A stretch of 64,000 nucleotides of DNA, taken from [Mycobacterium] manitobense (GTDB lineage Bacteria > Actinomycetota > Actinomycetes > Mycobacteriales > Mycobacteriaceae). The position numbers and the translations under genes were made by a program. The notes beneath the pieces are model-generated. The model had not been told where the DNA came from, made no database searches, and saw only the letters and a list, made by a program, of their open reading frames with translations. This document shows positions 8,668 to 16,563 of this stretch, in pieces. Where the stretch lies: contig NZ_JACKSJ010000235.1 in assembly GCF_025821665.1 (NCBI RefSeq), forward strand, positions 1 to 64,000, in the 5' to 3' direction. How positions within the stretch are numbered: position 1 is the first letter of the stretch; every line of letters starts with the position of its first letter.

Positions 8668-9630
8668 TCAGTCGGCCACCAGTTCGGCCACCCGGCGCAC
8701 CGCCGCTTCCAGCGCGTACCCGGGATCCGCGGCCGCTCCCTTCACATCCGCATTGAGCGTGGCCACCAGGCGCATCGCCTCGGCCACTGACGCGCGCGAC
8801 CACCGCCGGGCCTGCTTCTGCGCCTTCTGCACCCGCCACGGCGGCATGCCGAGCTCGCCGGCCAATCGGTACGGATCCCCCGTCAACGGACCCACCCTGG
8901 CGATCGCGTGCACCGCTTCGGCCAGCGCGTCGGCCAGCACCACCTGCGGCTCCCCCCGCAGGATCGCCCACCGCAGCGCTTCGGCCGCCCCGGCGACGTC
9001 GCCGGTGACCGCCTTGTCGGCGATGTCGAAGCCCTTCACCTCGGCCTTGCCCGAGTGGTACCGCCGCACCGCGACGGCGTCCACCTCCCCGGCGGTGTCG
9101 GCCACCAACTGAGAACACGCCGCCGCCAGCTCGCGGATGTCGGAGCCGACCGCATCGAGCATCGCCGTGACCGTGTCGTCGCCCACCTTGATCTTGAGCG
9201 CGCGGAACTCGCGGCGGACGAAGTCGGCGCGTTCGGCGGCCTTGGTGATGCGGGCGCACGGATACACCTCGGCGCCGAGCTTCTTGAGCTGATCGGCCAG
9301 CGCCTTGGCCCGCCCACCACCGGCGTGCACCACAACGAGCACGGTGCCCGGCGGCAGGTCCGCGGCCACGGAGCCGATCAGCGCGACCGCGTCCTTGCCC
9401 GCCTCCGCCGCGGCCTCGAGCACCACCACCCGCGCGTCGGCGAACAGCGACGGGCTGAGCAGTTCGGCCAGTTCGCTGGTGCTGACCTCGCCCGCCCGCA
9501 GCCGGTCGACCGGCACGTCGTCGGTACCCGCCTGGTTGCGCACGTCTCGCAGCACACCGGCGACCGCGCGTTCGACCAGCAGCTCCTCGTCACCGAGCAC
9601 CAGGTGCAGTCCACCGACTTCTCGACTCAC
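8668..9630 (-). CDS. holA: DNA polymerase III subunit delta
   Basis: Clamp-loader delta subunit, 320 aa, which opens the beta sliding clamp. The N-terminal part (LHLVLGDEELLVERAV) matches the HolA opening, followed by the AAA+-like domain without a functional P-loop, as usual for delta, and a helical C-terminal collar domain (LREPQVV, GMPPWRVQKAQKQAR). It lies 12 bp downstream of comEC on the same strand, forming a comEA-comEC-holA operon as in other actinobacteria. Confidence 0.93.
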   Translation of the reverse strand: MSREVGGLHLVLGDEELLVERAVAGVLRDVRNQAGTDDVPVDRLRAGEVSTSELAELLSPSLFADARVVVLEAAAEAGKDAVALIGSVAADLPPGTVLVVVHAGGGRAKALADQLKKLGAEVYPCARITKAAERADFVRREFRALKIKVGDDTVTAMLDAVGSDIRELAAACSQLVADTAGEVDAVAVRRYHSGKAEVKGFDIADKAVTGDVAGAAEALRWAILRGEPQVVLADALAEAVHAIARVGPLTGDPYRLAGELGMPPWRVQKAQKQARRWSRASVAEAMRLVATLNADVKGAAADPGYALEAAVRRVAELVAD

Positions 9631-9642
9631 CCCCCGATCGTT

Positions 9643-11181
9643 TCACGGCGTCCGGACATCACCCGCGGCGTGGCCCGCCACCGTCCACGCGAGCAGGCAC
9701 ACGGCCGCGCCGGCGCAGGCGACGCGCACCCACCGCAGCCGCCAGCAGATCACCAGCGCCAGTCCGCCGAGGGCCACCAGTCCCACACCGGGCAACCCCG
9801 ACGGCACCGGGACGGCGGCGCCCGGGACGCCCGCGGCGCAACGCGCCACGTTCAGCAGCCACCACAGTTCGGGGCCGGTGAACCGGATCAGCAGCTGCCC
9901 GCCCGCCGGCCACAGCGGGCACAGCGCCGACGCGGCGGTGCCGAGCACTGTGATCGGCGGAATCACCGCGGCGACAACGAGATTCGCAGCCATCGAGACC
10001 ATGCTCAACGTCCCCGAGATGCCGGCCACCAGTGGCGCCGTCACCAGCTGTGCGGCGACCGCGACACTGGTCGCATCGGCCAGCGGTTTCGGCCAGCCCC
10101 GCGCGACCAGGCGTCGCGACCACACCGGCGCCAACAGGATCAGCGCCGCGGTCGCCGACACCGACAGCGCGAAGCCGACGTCGACGGCCAGCTCGGGGGC
10201 ACCGATAAGCAGGGCGACGACACTGCCCGCCAACGCAGGCACGGCGTGCCTTCTGCGGTGTGACACCACCGCCAGCAGCGTGATCGCACCCATCACCGCC
10301 GCGCGCAGCACGCTGGCCGACGGCTGCACGACCACCACGAACGCCAGCAGCACCAGCGCCGCGAGCAGCACCGCCATCCGCGGACCCAGGACACCCGCGC
10401 TGAACAGCACCGCCCCGCAGACGATCGTCACGTTGGCGCCGGAGACGGCGGTGAGGTGGGTCAGGCCCGCGGCGCGGAAGTCCGCCGTGGTCGACGCCGT
10501 GACGGCCGACGTGTCGCCGAGCACCAGCGCGGGCAGCATCGCCGCCTGGTCCGGCGGCAGCACCGTGCGCGCCTGGGCGGCGAATCCGGTCCGGATGCCG
10601 TGGGCGGCCCGCTGCACGGCCGACGCCTCACCGAGCGTCGGCTCGCCGGTCGCCGACAGCACCGCCACCGTGAGATCGCGGCGGTCGGGTGCGCCGACGC
10701 GCGCCCGGAAGGTAGCCGGCCGGCCGGCGGTCAGATCGGCGAACCCGGACACCGACGCGAACGCGACGACCCGGCCCGACGACGGCCGGCCGTCGACCGC
10801 CTGCAGCGTCCCGCGGAACATCAGCCGGCCGCCGCCCAGCGAGCGCGGGCTCTCCGTGGGGGTGACCGTGACAGTGGCGGTCCGGCCGTACAGGGCGGTG
10901 ACGGGGTGGTCGTCGACCTGGTGCGTGCGCACCGCCGCGGCGACGGTGAACGCGGCACCCACCGCGGCGACCGCCGCCAGACCCGCCCCCGCAGCCCTCA
11001 AGGCCTCACCGAGGTCGCCGCGGCCGCCGCCCCACCAGACCGCGGCGGCGGTGAGGGCTAGTGCGACGAGGGTCACCAGTACCGCCGCCCCGGCGTGCCA
11101 CAGCGTGGTGGTGGCGGTGACCGCCCAGCCGGTCGCCGCGGCAGGCACCAGCCGCAGGTCGAGTGGGCGGTCGCTGTCCAC
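9643..11181 (-). CDS. comEC: ComEC/Rec2-type membrane protein
   Basis: A 512-aa polytopic membrane protein of the competence channel family. Many hydrophobic segments are visible (the first from about residue 27), and the core contains the family motif around HLTAVSGANVTIVCGAVLF. In naturally competent bacteria ComEC carries single-stranded DNA across the membrane and usually ends in a metallo-beta-lactamase nuclease domain; that domain is absent here, as in the mycobacterial homologues I recall. The GTG at 11181 was chosen because it lies 7 bp after the comEA stop. It is co-transcribed with comEA and holA. Natural competence is not established in mycobacteria, so the role is open. Confidence 0.88.
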   Translation of the reverse strand: MDSDRPLDLRLVPAAATGWAVTATTTLWHAGAAVLVTLVALALTAAAVWWGGGRGDLGEALRAAGAGLAAVAAVGAAFTVAAAVRTHQVDDHPVTALYGRTATVTVTPTESPRSLGGGRLMFRGTLQAVDGRPSSGRVVAFASVSGFADLTAGRPATFRARVGAPDRRDLTVAVLSATGEPTLGEASAVQRAAHGIRTGFAAQARTVLPPDQAAMLPALVLGDTSAVTASTTADFRAAGLTHLTAVSGANVTIVCGAVLFSAGVLGPRMAVLLAALVLLAFVVVVQPSASVLRAAVMGAITLLAVVSHRRRHAVPALAGSVVALLIGAPELAVDVGFALSVSATAALILLAPVWSRRLVARGWPKPLADATSVAVAAQLVTAPLVAGISGTLSMVSMAANLVVAAVIPPITVLGTAASALCPLWPAGGQLLIRFTGPELWWLLNVARCAAGVPGAAVPVPSGLPGVGLVALGGLALVICWRLRWVRVACAGAAVCLLAWTVAGHAAGDVRTP

Positions 11182-11188
11182 CCGCGGA

Positions 11189-12034
11189 TCAGATCCGGAC
11201 CAGGTCGCGCAGCTTGTCCAGCCGCGCCGGACCGATGCCGTCGACGTCGCCGAGCTGGTCGACACTGGCGAACCGTCCGTTGGCGTCGCGCCACGCGATG
11301 ATCGCCGCCGCGGTCACCGGTCCGACGCCGGGCAGCGCATCGAGCTGTTCGGCCGTCGCGGTGTTGAGGTCCACCGCTTCCGGCGGTGCAGAGCCCGGAT
11401 CGCGCGGCGGGGCCCCCGGCGGCGCGGCGGGAGTCGCGTCGCTCACCGAACTGCCCATCGTGGTCGGCCGGCCCGGCGGCGCCGCGATGCCGACGATGAT
11501 CTGCTCGCCGTCGGTGACGCGGCGCGCGAGGTTCAGCCCGACGAGGTCCGCACCGTCCAGCGCGCCGCCCGCCCCTTCGAGGGCGTCGGCGATGCGCGCG
11601 CCCGCAGCGAGGGTGACCAGGCCCGGCTTGTGCACGAGGCCGACGACGCTGACCACCACCGGCCCGTCGTCGACGGGCGGTGCCTGCGGACCGGCGGAGG
11701 ACACCGCCGCGACCGGCGGCAGTTTCGCCGCGGCCACCGGCGGCGGCTTGTCGCGGATCACGGTGAACACGGTCACCAGCACGGCGACCAGCCCGACGAG
11801 GGCGAGCGCCGCCACGCCCGCCCGGCCGGGATCGGCCCGCACCGTCGCCAGCCATCCCCGTGCCGACGCACCTCGGGAGCCGTTGTCCGACAGGTCTTCC
11901 GGCAGCCACCGCGACAGCGCGGTGTCGGACCGGTCGCCGGTGGGCCGGTCGGCATCGCCGTCGACGGGCACGGCGTCGTCCGCGCCGGCGCCGCGGGGGC
12001 GCGCCGGCCTGTCGGACTGCAATTCGGTGGGCAT
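11189..12034 (-). CDS. comEA: ComEA-type DNA-binding membrane protein
   Basis: A 281-aa protein: an acidic cytoplasmic N-terminus (about 95 residues), one membrane helix (VAALALVGLVAVLVTVF), an SLBB domain (VVSVVGLVHKPGLVTL to DGEQIIVGI) and a C-terminal double helix-hairpin-helix (VDLNTATAEQLDALPGVG and VDGIGPARLDKL) that binds DNA without sequence preference. This topology is that of ComEA, the receptor that hands incoming DNA to ComEC. The ATG at 12034 was chosen because the long open frame upstream of it runs through the divergent promoter region and does not look coding. It heads the comEA-comEC-holA operon. Confidence 0.9.
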   Translation of the reverse strand: MPTELQSDRPARPRGAGADDAVPVDGDADRPTGDRSDTALSRWLPEDLSDNGSRGASARGWLATVRADPGRAGVAALALVGLVAVLVTVFTVIRDKPPPVAAAKLPPVAAVSSAGPQAPPVDDGPVVVSVVGLVHKPGLVTLAAGARIADALEGAGGALDGADLVGLNLARRVTDGEQIIVGIAAPPGRPTTMGSSVSDATPAAPPGAPPRDPGSAPPEAVDLNTATAEQLDALPGVGPVTAAAIIAWRDANGRFASVDQLGDVDGIGPARLDKLRDLVRI

Positions 12035-12190
12035 GCGCCGACCGTAGGTCCGGGAGCAGACCGCGACGGCCGTCACGGAGCCGTCGGGGCCGCCGCTGGG
12101 GATGAACGCGCGACTGTGGACAACTCCCTGCCGACAGTGCACACCGGGCGAATAGTGTCTACCCCACATGACTCGACGAGGAGGCACCAG

Positions 12191-13249
12191 ATGACCGCAC
12201 CGGCGGCGAACCGGCCACTGCGCGTGATCCAGTGGACGACGGGCAACATCGGGCGGCGGTCTCTGCACGCCATCATCGGCCGCAGCGACATGGAACTGGT
12301 CGGGGTATACGCGCACGGCGCGGACAAGGTCGGCGTCGACGCGGCCGAGCTGTCCGGGTGGCCGGAGCCGACCGGCGTCACGGCGACCGACGACATCGAC
12401 GCGCTGATCGCGCTGAGGCCCGACGCGTGCTGCTACAACCCGTTGTGGCCCAGCGTCGACGAGCTGGTCCGGCTACTGGAGGCCGGCGTGAACGTGTGCT
12501 CGACCGCGGCGTGGATCACCGGCGGCAAGCAGACACCCGAGGACCTGGACCGGATCCGGAAAGCCTGCGAGACAGGCCGATCGACGATCTTCGGCAGCGG
12601 CGCCCACCCCGGCATGACCAACATGGTCGGCATGGTGCTTTCCGGGTCGTGCGAACGCGTCGACGAGATCCGCATCACCGAGTCCGTCGACTGCTCGACC
12701 TACGAGTCCGCGGGCACGCAGTCGGCGATGGGGTTCGGCCGGGACCCCGACACCCCCGGCCTCGCCGAGAGCGTGCGCCGCGAGAGCGAGGTGTTCGCCG
12801 AATCGGCGGCGATGATGGCCGACGCGATCGGCGCGACCGTGGACAGGATGACGTTCGACGTCGAGTTCACCGCCGCCACCGGCGACAGCGATCTGGGCTT
12901 CATGCAGATCCCCGCGGGCACCGTCGGCGGCGTGTACGGCTACCACCGCGGCTGGGTCGGCGACCGCAACGTGGTCAGCGTCGGCTTCAACTGGACCATG
13001 GGTTCGCATGTCACACCGCCGAAGCCGCTCGAGCACGGCCACGTCATCCAGGTGTTCGGGCTGCCCAACATGCGCACCGTGCTGCACTGCCTGCCGCCGA
13101 GGGACTGGACCGAGCCGGGCTTCATGGGGCTCGGCATGATCTACACAGCGATGCCGGTCACCAACGCGGTGCCCGCCGTGGTGGCCGCGCGCCCCGGCAT
13201 CGTGACACTCAAGGACCTGCCACCGGTCACGGGCCGCGCGCAGCTCTGA
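12191..13249 (+). CDS. NAD(P)-dependent DapB-like reductase
   Basis: A 352-aa oxidoreductase with an N-terminal Rossmann fold (LRVIQWTTGNIGRRSL, residues about 10-25) of the dihydrodipicolinate reductase-like group. Actinobacteria carry many paralogues of this group that do not belong to lysine synthesis; related enzymes include amine and amino-acid dehydrogenases. The substrate is unknown. A strong Shine-Dalgarno (AGGAGG) stands about 6 nt before the ATG at 12191. It is monocistronic, divergent from comEA and convergent with degV. At the equivalent position M. tuberculosis has eis, so this gene is part of a local replacement. Confidence 0.85.
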   Translation: MTAPAANRPLRVIQWTTGNIGRRSLHAIIGRSDMELVGVYAHGADKVGVDAAELSGWPEPTGVTATDDIDALIALRPDACCYNPLWPSVDELVRLLEAGVNVCSTAAWITGGKQTPEDLDRIRKACETGRSTIFGSGAHPGMTNMVGMVLSGSCERVDEIRITESVDCSTYESAGTQSAMGFGRDPDTPGLAESVRRESEVFAESAAMMADAIGATVDRMTFDVEFTAATGDSDLGFMQIPAGTVGGVYGYHRGWVGDRNVVSVGFNWTMGSHVTPPKPLEHGHVIQVFGLPNMRTVLHCLPPRDWTEPGFMGLGMIYTAMPVTNAVPAVVAARPGIVTLKDLPPVTGRAQL

Positions 13250-13262
13250 TCCGCGCTGCGGG

Positions 13263-14099
13263 TCACTCGCTGATCTGGACGACCACACCGACGGCGCCAC
13301 CGCCGACGTGGATCGACAGCACCGGGCCCATGTCGGTCACCGTCAGGGACTCGACCTGGGGCAGCCGGCTGGTGAGCGCCGCCCCGATCTGGTCGGCGGC
13401 GTCGTGGTTGTCGACGTGGTGCACGGTGAGGGCCGCCCGCCGGTCACCGATCAACTCGGCGATCTGGTCGACCATCGCCGCGTGCGCCTTGGACACGGTG
13501 CGGATCCGCTGGGACAGCACCAGGCGGCCGTCGACGTCGAGGCACAGCAGCGGTTTGAGCGCCAGCGCGGTGCCCAGCCACGACGCGGTGGTGCCGATCC
13601 GGCCGCTGCGCCGCAGGTTGTCCAGCCGGTGCACGACGATGAACGCGTGCCCCCGCGGCATCGCCGCCCTGGCCGCCGCCTCGACCGTGTCCAGGTCTGC
13701 ACCCGTGGCCGCCGCCCGCGCCGCCGCGAGGGCGACGAAGCCGACACCCATGGCCGCCGACCGGGAGTTCACCACCCGCACGGCGGGTCCGAACTCCCGC
13801 GCCGCCTGCACAGCGGAGCCGACCGTGCTCGACAGCGCCGCCGAGATGTGAACCGCCACAACGCCGTCCCCGCCGCTGTCGTGCAACGCCTGCCGGTAGG
13901 TGTCGACGAGCTCGGTGGGTGTCGCGCCGGCCGTCGTCACATGGGCGTGGTCGTGGATGTCGTAGGGCACCGGGTCGACGCCGTCGCGCAGATCGACGCC
14001 GTCGACGAGCACGTGCAGCGGCACCTGCCGGATGTCGTTCTGCTTGAGGTCGTCGGGCGCCAGCCGCGACGACGAATCGGTGACGACGATGACCGGCAT
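13263..14099 (-). CDS. DegV family fatty-acid-binding protein
   Basis: A 278-aa DegV/FakB-type protein (Rv2417c position). It opens with MPVIVVTDSSSRLAPDDL, where the TDSS loop contacts the bound fatty-acid carboxylate. The second domain contains the HRLDNLRRSGRIG motif. In Firmicutes such proteins present fatty acids to FakA kinase; no FakA is nearby, so the mycobacterial role is uncertain. It is the last gene of the nadD-rsfS-gpgP-octT-degV operon, 2 bp after the octT stop. Confidence 0.92.
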   Translation of the reverse strand: MPVIVVTDSSSRLAPDDLKQNDIRQVPLHVLVDGVDLRDGVDPVPYDIHDHAHVTTAGATPTELVDTYRQALHDSGGDGVVAVHISAALSSTVGSAVQAAREFGPAVRVVNSRSAAMGVGFVALAAARAAATGADLDTVEAAARAAMPRGHAFIVVHRLDNLRRSGRIGTTASWLGTALALKPLLCLDVDGRLVLSQRIRTVSKAHAAMVDQIAELIGDRRAALTVHHVDNHDAADQIGAALTSRLPQVESLTVTDMGPVLSIHVGGGAVGVVVQISE

Positions 14100-14101
14100 C
14101 G

Positions 14102-14854
14102 TCAGCCCGCCGGATCCGGTTCGCCGGCACCGGCTTCGGCCAGCGCCTTGAGCATCAGCTCGGCCACCGCCTGATGTGCCTCGAAATTCCAGTGGATGCC
14201 GTCGGGGTTGCCGCGACCGCTCATCACCTCGTCGCCCACCGCCGCTTTCAGATCGACGAGTGGGACGTCGTGTTCCTGCGCCCACTCGGTCAGCGCACGC
14301 ACCGTGCCGGCCCGGCCGTGGTGCGCCCTGCCGTAGGAGTCGGCGACGTGCACCGACGGCAACGATGCCACCACCGGGATGCCTGGCCTGTTGAAGTCGA
14401 TGGCCCCGCGGGTCATCTCGAGATATTCGACGCTCAGGTGCGGGGGCAGGGCGGCGCGGGCGACCGGGGAGAATCGGGGCTGCACCCAGCCGTAGCCGTC
14501 GCGCACCCAGCGCCGCAGCCACGGCGGGCGGACGTAGCGGATCAGTTCGCGCAGCGCCGTGGGCAGCGGCGAGGGCAGCGAGTCCATGCCGCCGGTCGCG
14601 AAGATCACCGCTCCGGCCCGGGGCAGCGCCGCCCATGATCGCGGGTCCTGAGTGGCCGCCCACCACACGTCGCGACACGTCCAGCCGATCCGGCCGATCA
14701 GTTCGAGCTCCCAACCCAATTGCGACGCAACCAGATTGGGCCAGATCCGAGGATCGTCTGCGGGCAACCCGCCGGTCGGGCCGTAGTAGGCCAGCGAGTC
14801 GGCGAACACGAGCAGCGTCCGGTCCGGCGGTCCGCTGCGCTCAGAGGACGTCAT
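14102..14854 (-). CDS. octT: Diglucosylglycerate octanoyltransferase (SGNH-like)
   Basis: A 250-aa SGNH-fold acyltransferase. Its block I (LLVFADSLAYYGP) carries the nucleophilic Ser, and the C-terminal DGIHWN carries the Asp/His pair. In M. tuberculosis the equivalent gene (Rv2418c) encodes OctT, which octanoylates diglucosylglycerate, an early precursor of methylglucose lipopolysaccharides. Adjacency to gpgP supports this. The start at 14854 (MTSSERSG) overlaps the gpgP end by 14 bp. Transfer of the function rests on synteny and motif, not on a direct test. Confidence 0.85.
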   Translation of the reverse strand: MTSSERSGPPDRTLLVFADSLAYYGPTGGLPADDPRIWPNLVASQLGWELELIGRIGWTCRDVWWAATQDPRSWAALPRAGAVIFATGGMDSLPSPLPTALRELIRYVRPPWLRRWVRDGYGWVQPRFSPVARAALPPHLSVEYLEMTRGAIDFNRPGIPVVASLPSVHVADSYGRAHHGRAGTVRALTEWAQEHDVPLVDLKAAVGDEVMSGRGNPDGIHWNFEAHQAVAELMLKALAEAGAGEPDPAG

Positions 14855-15515
14855 TGGCCACCTGCGCTGAAGCGTTCCACACGTCGAGCCGCCACCGCAC
14901 GGCATCCGCGTCGGGCCGGGAATGCCCGGACAGCTGGACCCAGCTGGCGTTGCCCATGCCGCCGAGCACCGGCCAGTTGTCGACGGGCAGCGCGAGCAGC
15001 GCCGCGGTGAGGGCGGCGATCAGACCGCCGTGCGCGACCAGCACCACCGGCCGGTCGGCGTCCGCGCCGTCGCGGTCGGAGCCCCAGTCCGGTTGCGCGG
15101 CGATGATCTCGTCGACCAGTGGCATGCTGCGCGCGGCGACGTCGACGCGGCTCTCACCGCCGTGCGGCGCCCACCGCGCGTCGTCGCGCCAGGCCAGCCG
15201 GGCGCCCGGCGCCGCGGCGTCCACGTCGAGGTGCGTCAGGCCCTGCCAGTCCCCCAGGTGGGTCTCACGCAGCCGCGCGTCGACACCCACCGGAACGCCG
15301 GAACGCTCGCCGAGCACCGTGGCGGTGTCCAGGGCGCGGCGTAGATCCGAGGACAGGATCAGCAGCGGCTGCCGCTTGGCCAGCACCTCGGCCGCCGCGA
15401 CGGCCTGGTCGCGGCCGAGGTCGGTCAGGTCGGTGTCGAGCTGGCCCTGCATCCGGCTGCCCGCGTTGTACTCGGTCTGGCCGTGGCGCAGCATCACCAG
15501 CCGCCGGACGGTCAC
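14841..15515 (-). CDS. gpgP: Glucosyl-3-phosphoglycerate phosphatase
   Basis: A 224-aa histidine phosphatase. The catalytic RHG motif is in VMLRHGQTEYN near residue 10 and the second His in AHGGLIA. The M. tuberculosis counterpart (Rv2419c) dephosphorylates glucosyl-3-phosphoglycerate, the second step of methylglucose lipopolysaccharide synthesis. The GTG at 15515 overlaps the rsfS stop by 4 nt (GTGA), which fixes the start and indicates coupled translation. It sits between rsfS and octT in a five-gene operon. Confidence 0.9.
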   Translation of the reverse strand: MTVRRLVMLRHGQTEYNAGSRMQGQLDTDLTDLGRDQAVAAAEVLAKRQPLLILSSDLRRALDTATVLGERSGVPVGVDARLRETHLGDWQGLTHLDVDAAAPGARLAWRDDARWAPHGGESRVDVAARSMPLVDEIIAAQPDWGSDRDGADADRPVVLVAHGGLIAALTAALLALPVDNWPVLGGMGNASWVQLSGHSRPDADAVRWRLDVWNASAQVANDVL

Positions 15516-15880
15516 GGCGACCCGTCCAGATCGACGGGCACCGTCGGGCAGTCCCTCCACAGCCGGTCCAGTGCGTAGAAGTTCCGCTCGTCCTGGTGCT
15601 GGATGTGCACGACGATGTCGACGTAGTCCAGCAGCGTCCAGCGACCCTCGCGGGTGCCCTCCCGCCGGGCCGGTTTGTGGCCGGCGAGCCGCATCTTCTC
15701 CTCCACCTCGTCGACGATCGCGTTGACCTGGCGTTCGTTGGACGCCGACGCGATGACGAAGCAGTCCGTGATGACGAGCTGGCCCGACACGTCGATGACC
15801 ACCACGTCGTCGGCGAGCTTGTCGGCGGCGGCCCGCGCCGCGACGGTGGCCATCTCGATCGCCTCGTCGGTTGCGCTCAT
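15512..15880 (-). CDS. rsfS: Ribosome silencing factor RsfS
   Basis: A 122-aa RsfS/Iojap protein that binds L14 and blocks joining of ribosomal subunits during starvation. Typical segments are VVVIDVSGQLVITDCFVIASA and GRWTLLDYVDIVVHIQ. Its start overlaps the nadD stop by 4 nt (ATGA) and its stop overlaps the gpgP start, so three genes are translationally linked. The nadD-rsfS pairing is widely conserved. Confidence 0.95.
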   Translation of the reverse strand: MSATDEAIEMATVAARAAADKLADDVVVIDVSGQLVITDCFVIASASNERQVNAIVDEVEEKMRLAGHKPARREGTREGRWTLLDYVDIVVHIQHQDERNFYALDRLWRDCPTVPVDLDGSP

Positions 15881-16515
15881 CGGTTGTCTCCCTCTGTGTC
15901 GGCCGGCGCCGTGTAGAGCCCGCGCTTGGCCACGTACTGCACCACACCGTCGGGTACGAGGTACCAGATCGGCCGTTCCTCCTTCGCCCGCAGCCGGCAG
16001 TCGCTCGACGAGATCGCCAGCGCGGGCACCTCGACAAGGGTCAGCGCGTCGGGGGGCAGCTCGCGCATCGCGGCGGCGATGTGCTTGCCGTCCAGCTCAT
16101 AACCCGGCCTGCTGACGCCGACGAACCGGGCGATCGAGAACATCTCCTCCCAGTTCTGCCACGACAGGATGGAGGCCAGCGCGTCGGCGCCGGTGATGAA
16201 GTACAGGTCGGCGTCCGGGTTCTGTGCGCGCAGGTCGCGCAGGGTGTCCTTGGTGTAGGTGGCCCCGCCGCGGTCGATGTCGACGCGGCTCACCGAGAAC
16301 CGTGGGTTCGACGCGGTGGCGATGACCGTCATCAGGTAGCGGTCCTCGGCGGCGGTCACCTGGCGGTTGTGCTTCTGCCAGGGCTGGCCGGTCGGCACGA
16401 ACACCACCTCGTCGAGATCGAACAGGTCGGCGACCTCGCTGCCGGCGATCAGGTGGCCGTTGTGGATGGGATCGAACGTCCCGCCCATCACGCCGAGCCT
16501 GCGCCGAGTTGCCAC
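15877..16515 (-). CDS. nadD: Nicotinate-mononucleotide adenylyltransferase
   Basis: A 212-aa enzyme that makes nicotinic acid adenine dinucleotide from NaMN and ATP, the penultimate step of NAD synthesis. The nucleotidyltransferase motif GGTFDPIHNGHL is at residues 11-22 and ISSSDCR (the SSTxxR-like motif) is near residue 177. It is the first gene of the nadD-rsfS-gpgP-octT-degV operon. The NAD synthetase gene nadE that acts next in the pathway is elsewhere in the window (21936-23978). Confidence 0.95.
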   Translation of the reverse strand: MATRRRLGVMGGTFDPIHNGHLIAGSEVADLFDLDEVVFVPTGQPWQKHNRQVTAAEDRYLMTVIATASNPRFSVSRVDIDRGGATYTKDTLRDLRAQNPDADLYFITGADALASILSWQNWEEMFSIARFVGVSRPGYELDGKHIAAAMRELPPDALTLVEVPALAISSSDCRLRAKEERPIWYLVPDGVVQYVAKRGLYTAPADTEGDNR

Positions 16516-16563
16516 GAAAAGCGAGCTTACGGGAGCGTCACCTGCGGACAGAGTCGAAGCGCA

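Noticed and set aside
9305..12190. Plus-strand frame open for about 2.9 kb in front of the DapB-like gene
   Set aside because: It lies antisense to holA, comEC and comEA, is Ser/Thr/Arg/Ala-rich without domains, and is a product of high GC content. Only the part from 12191 is a gene.
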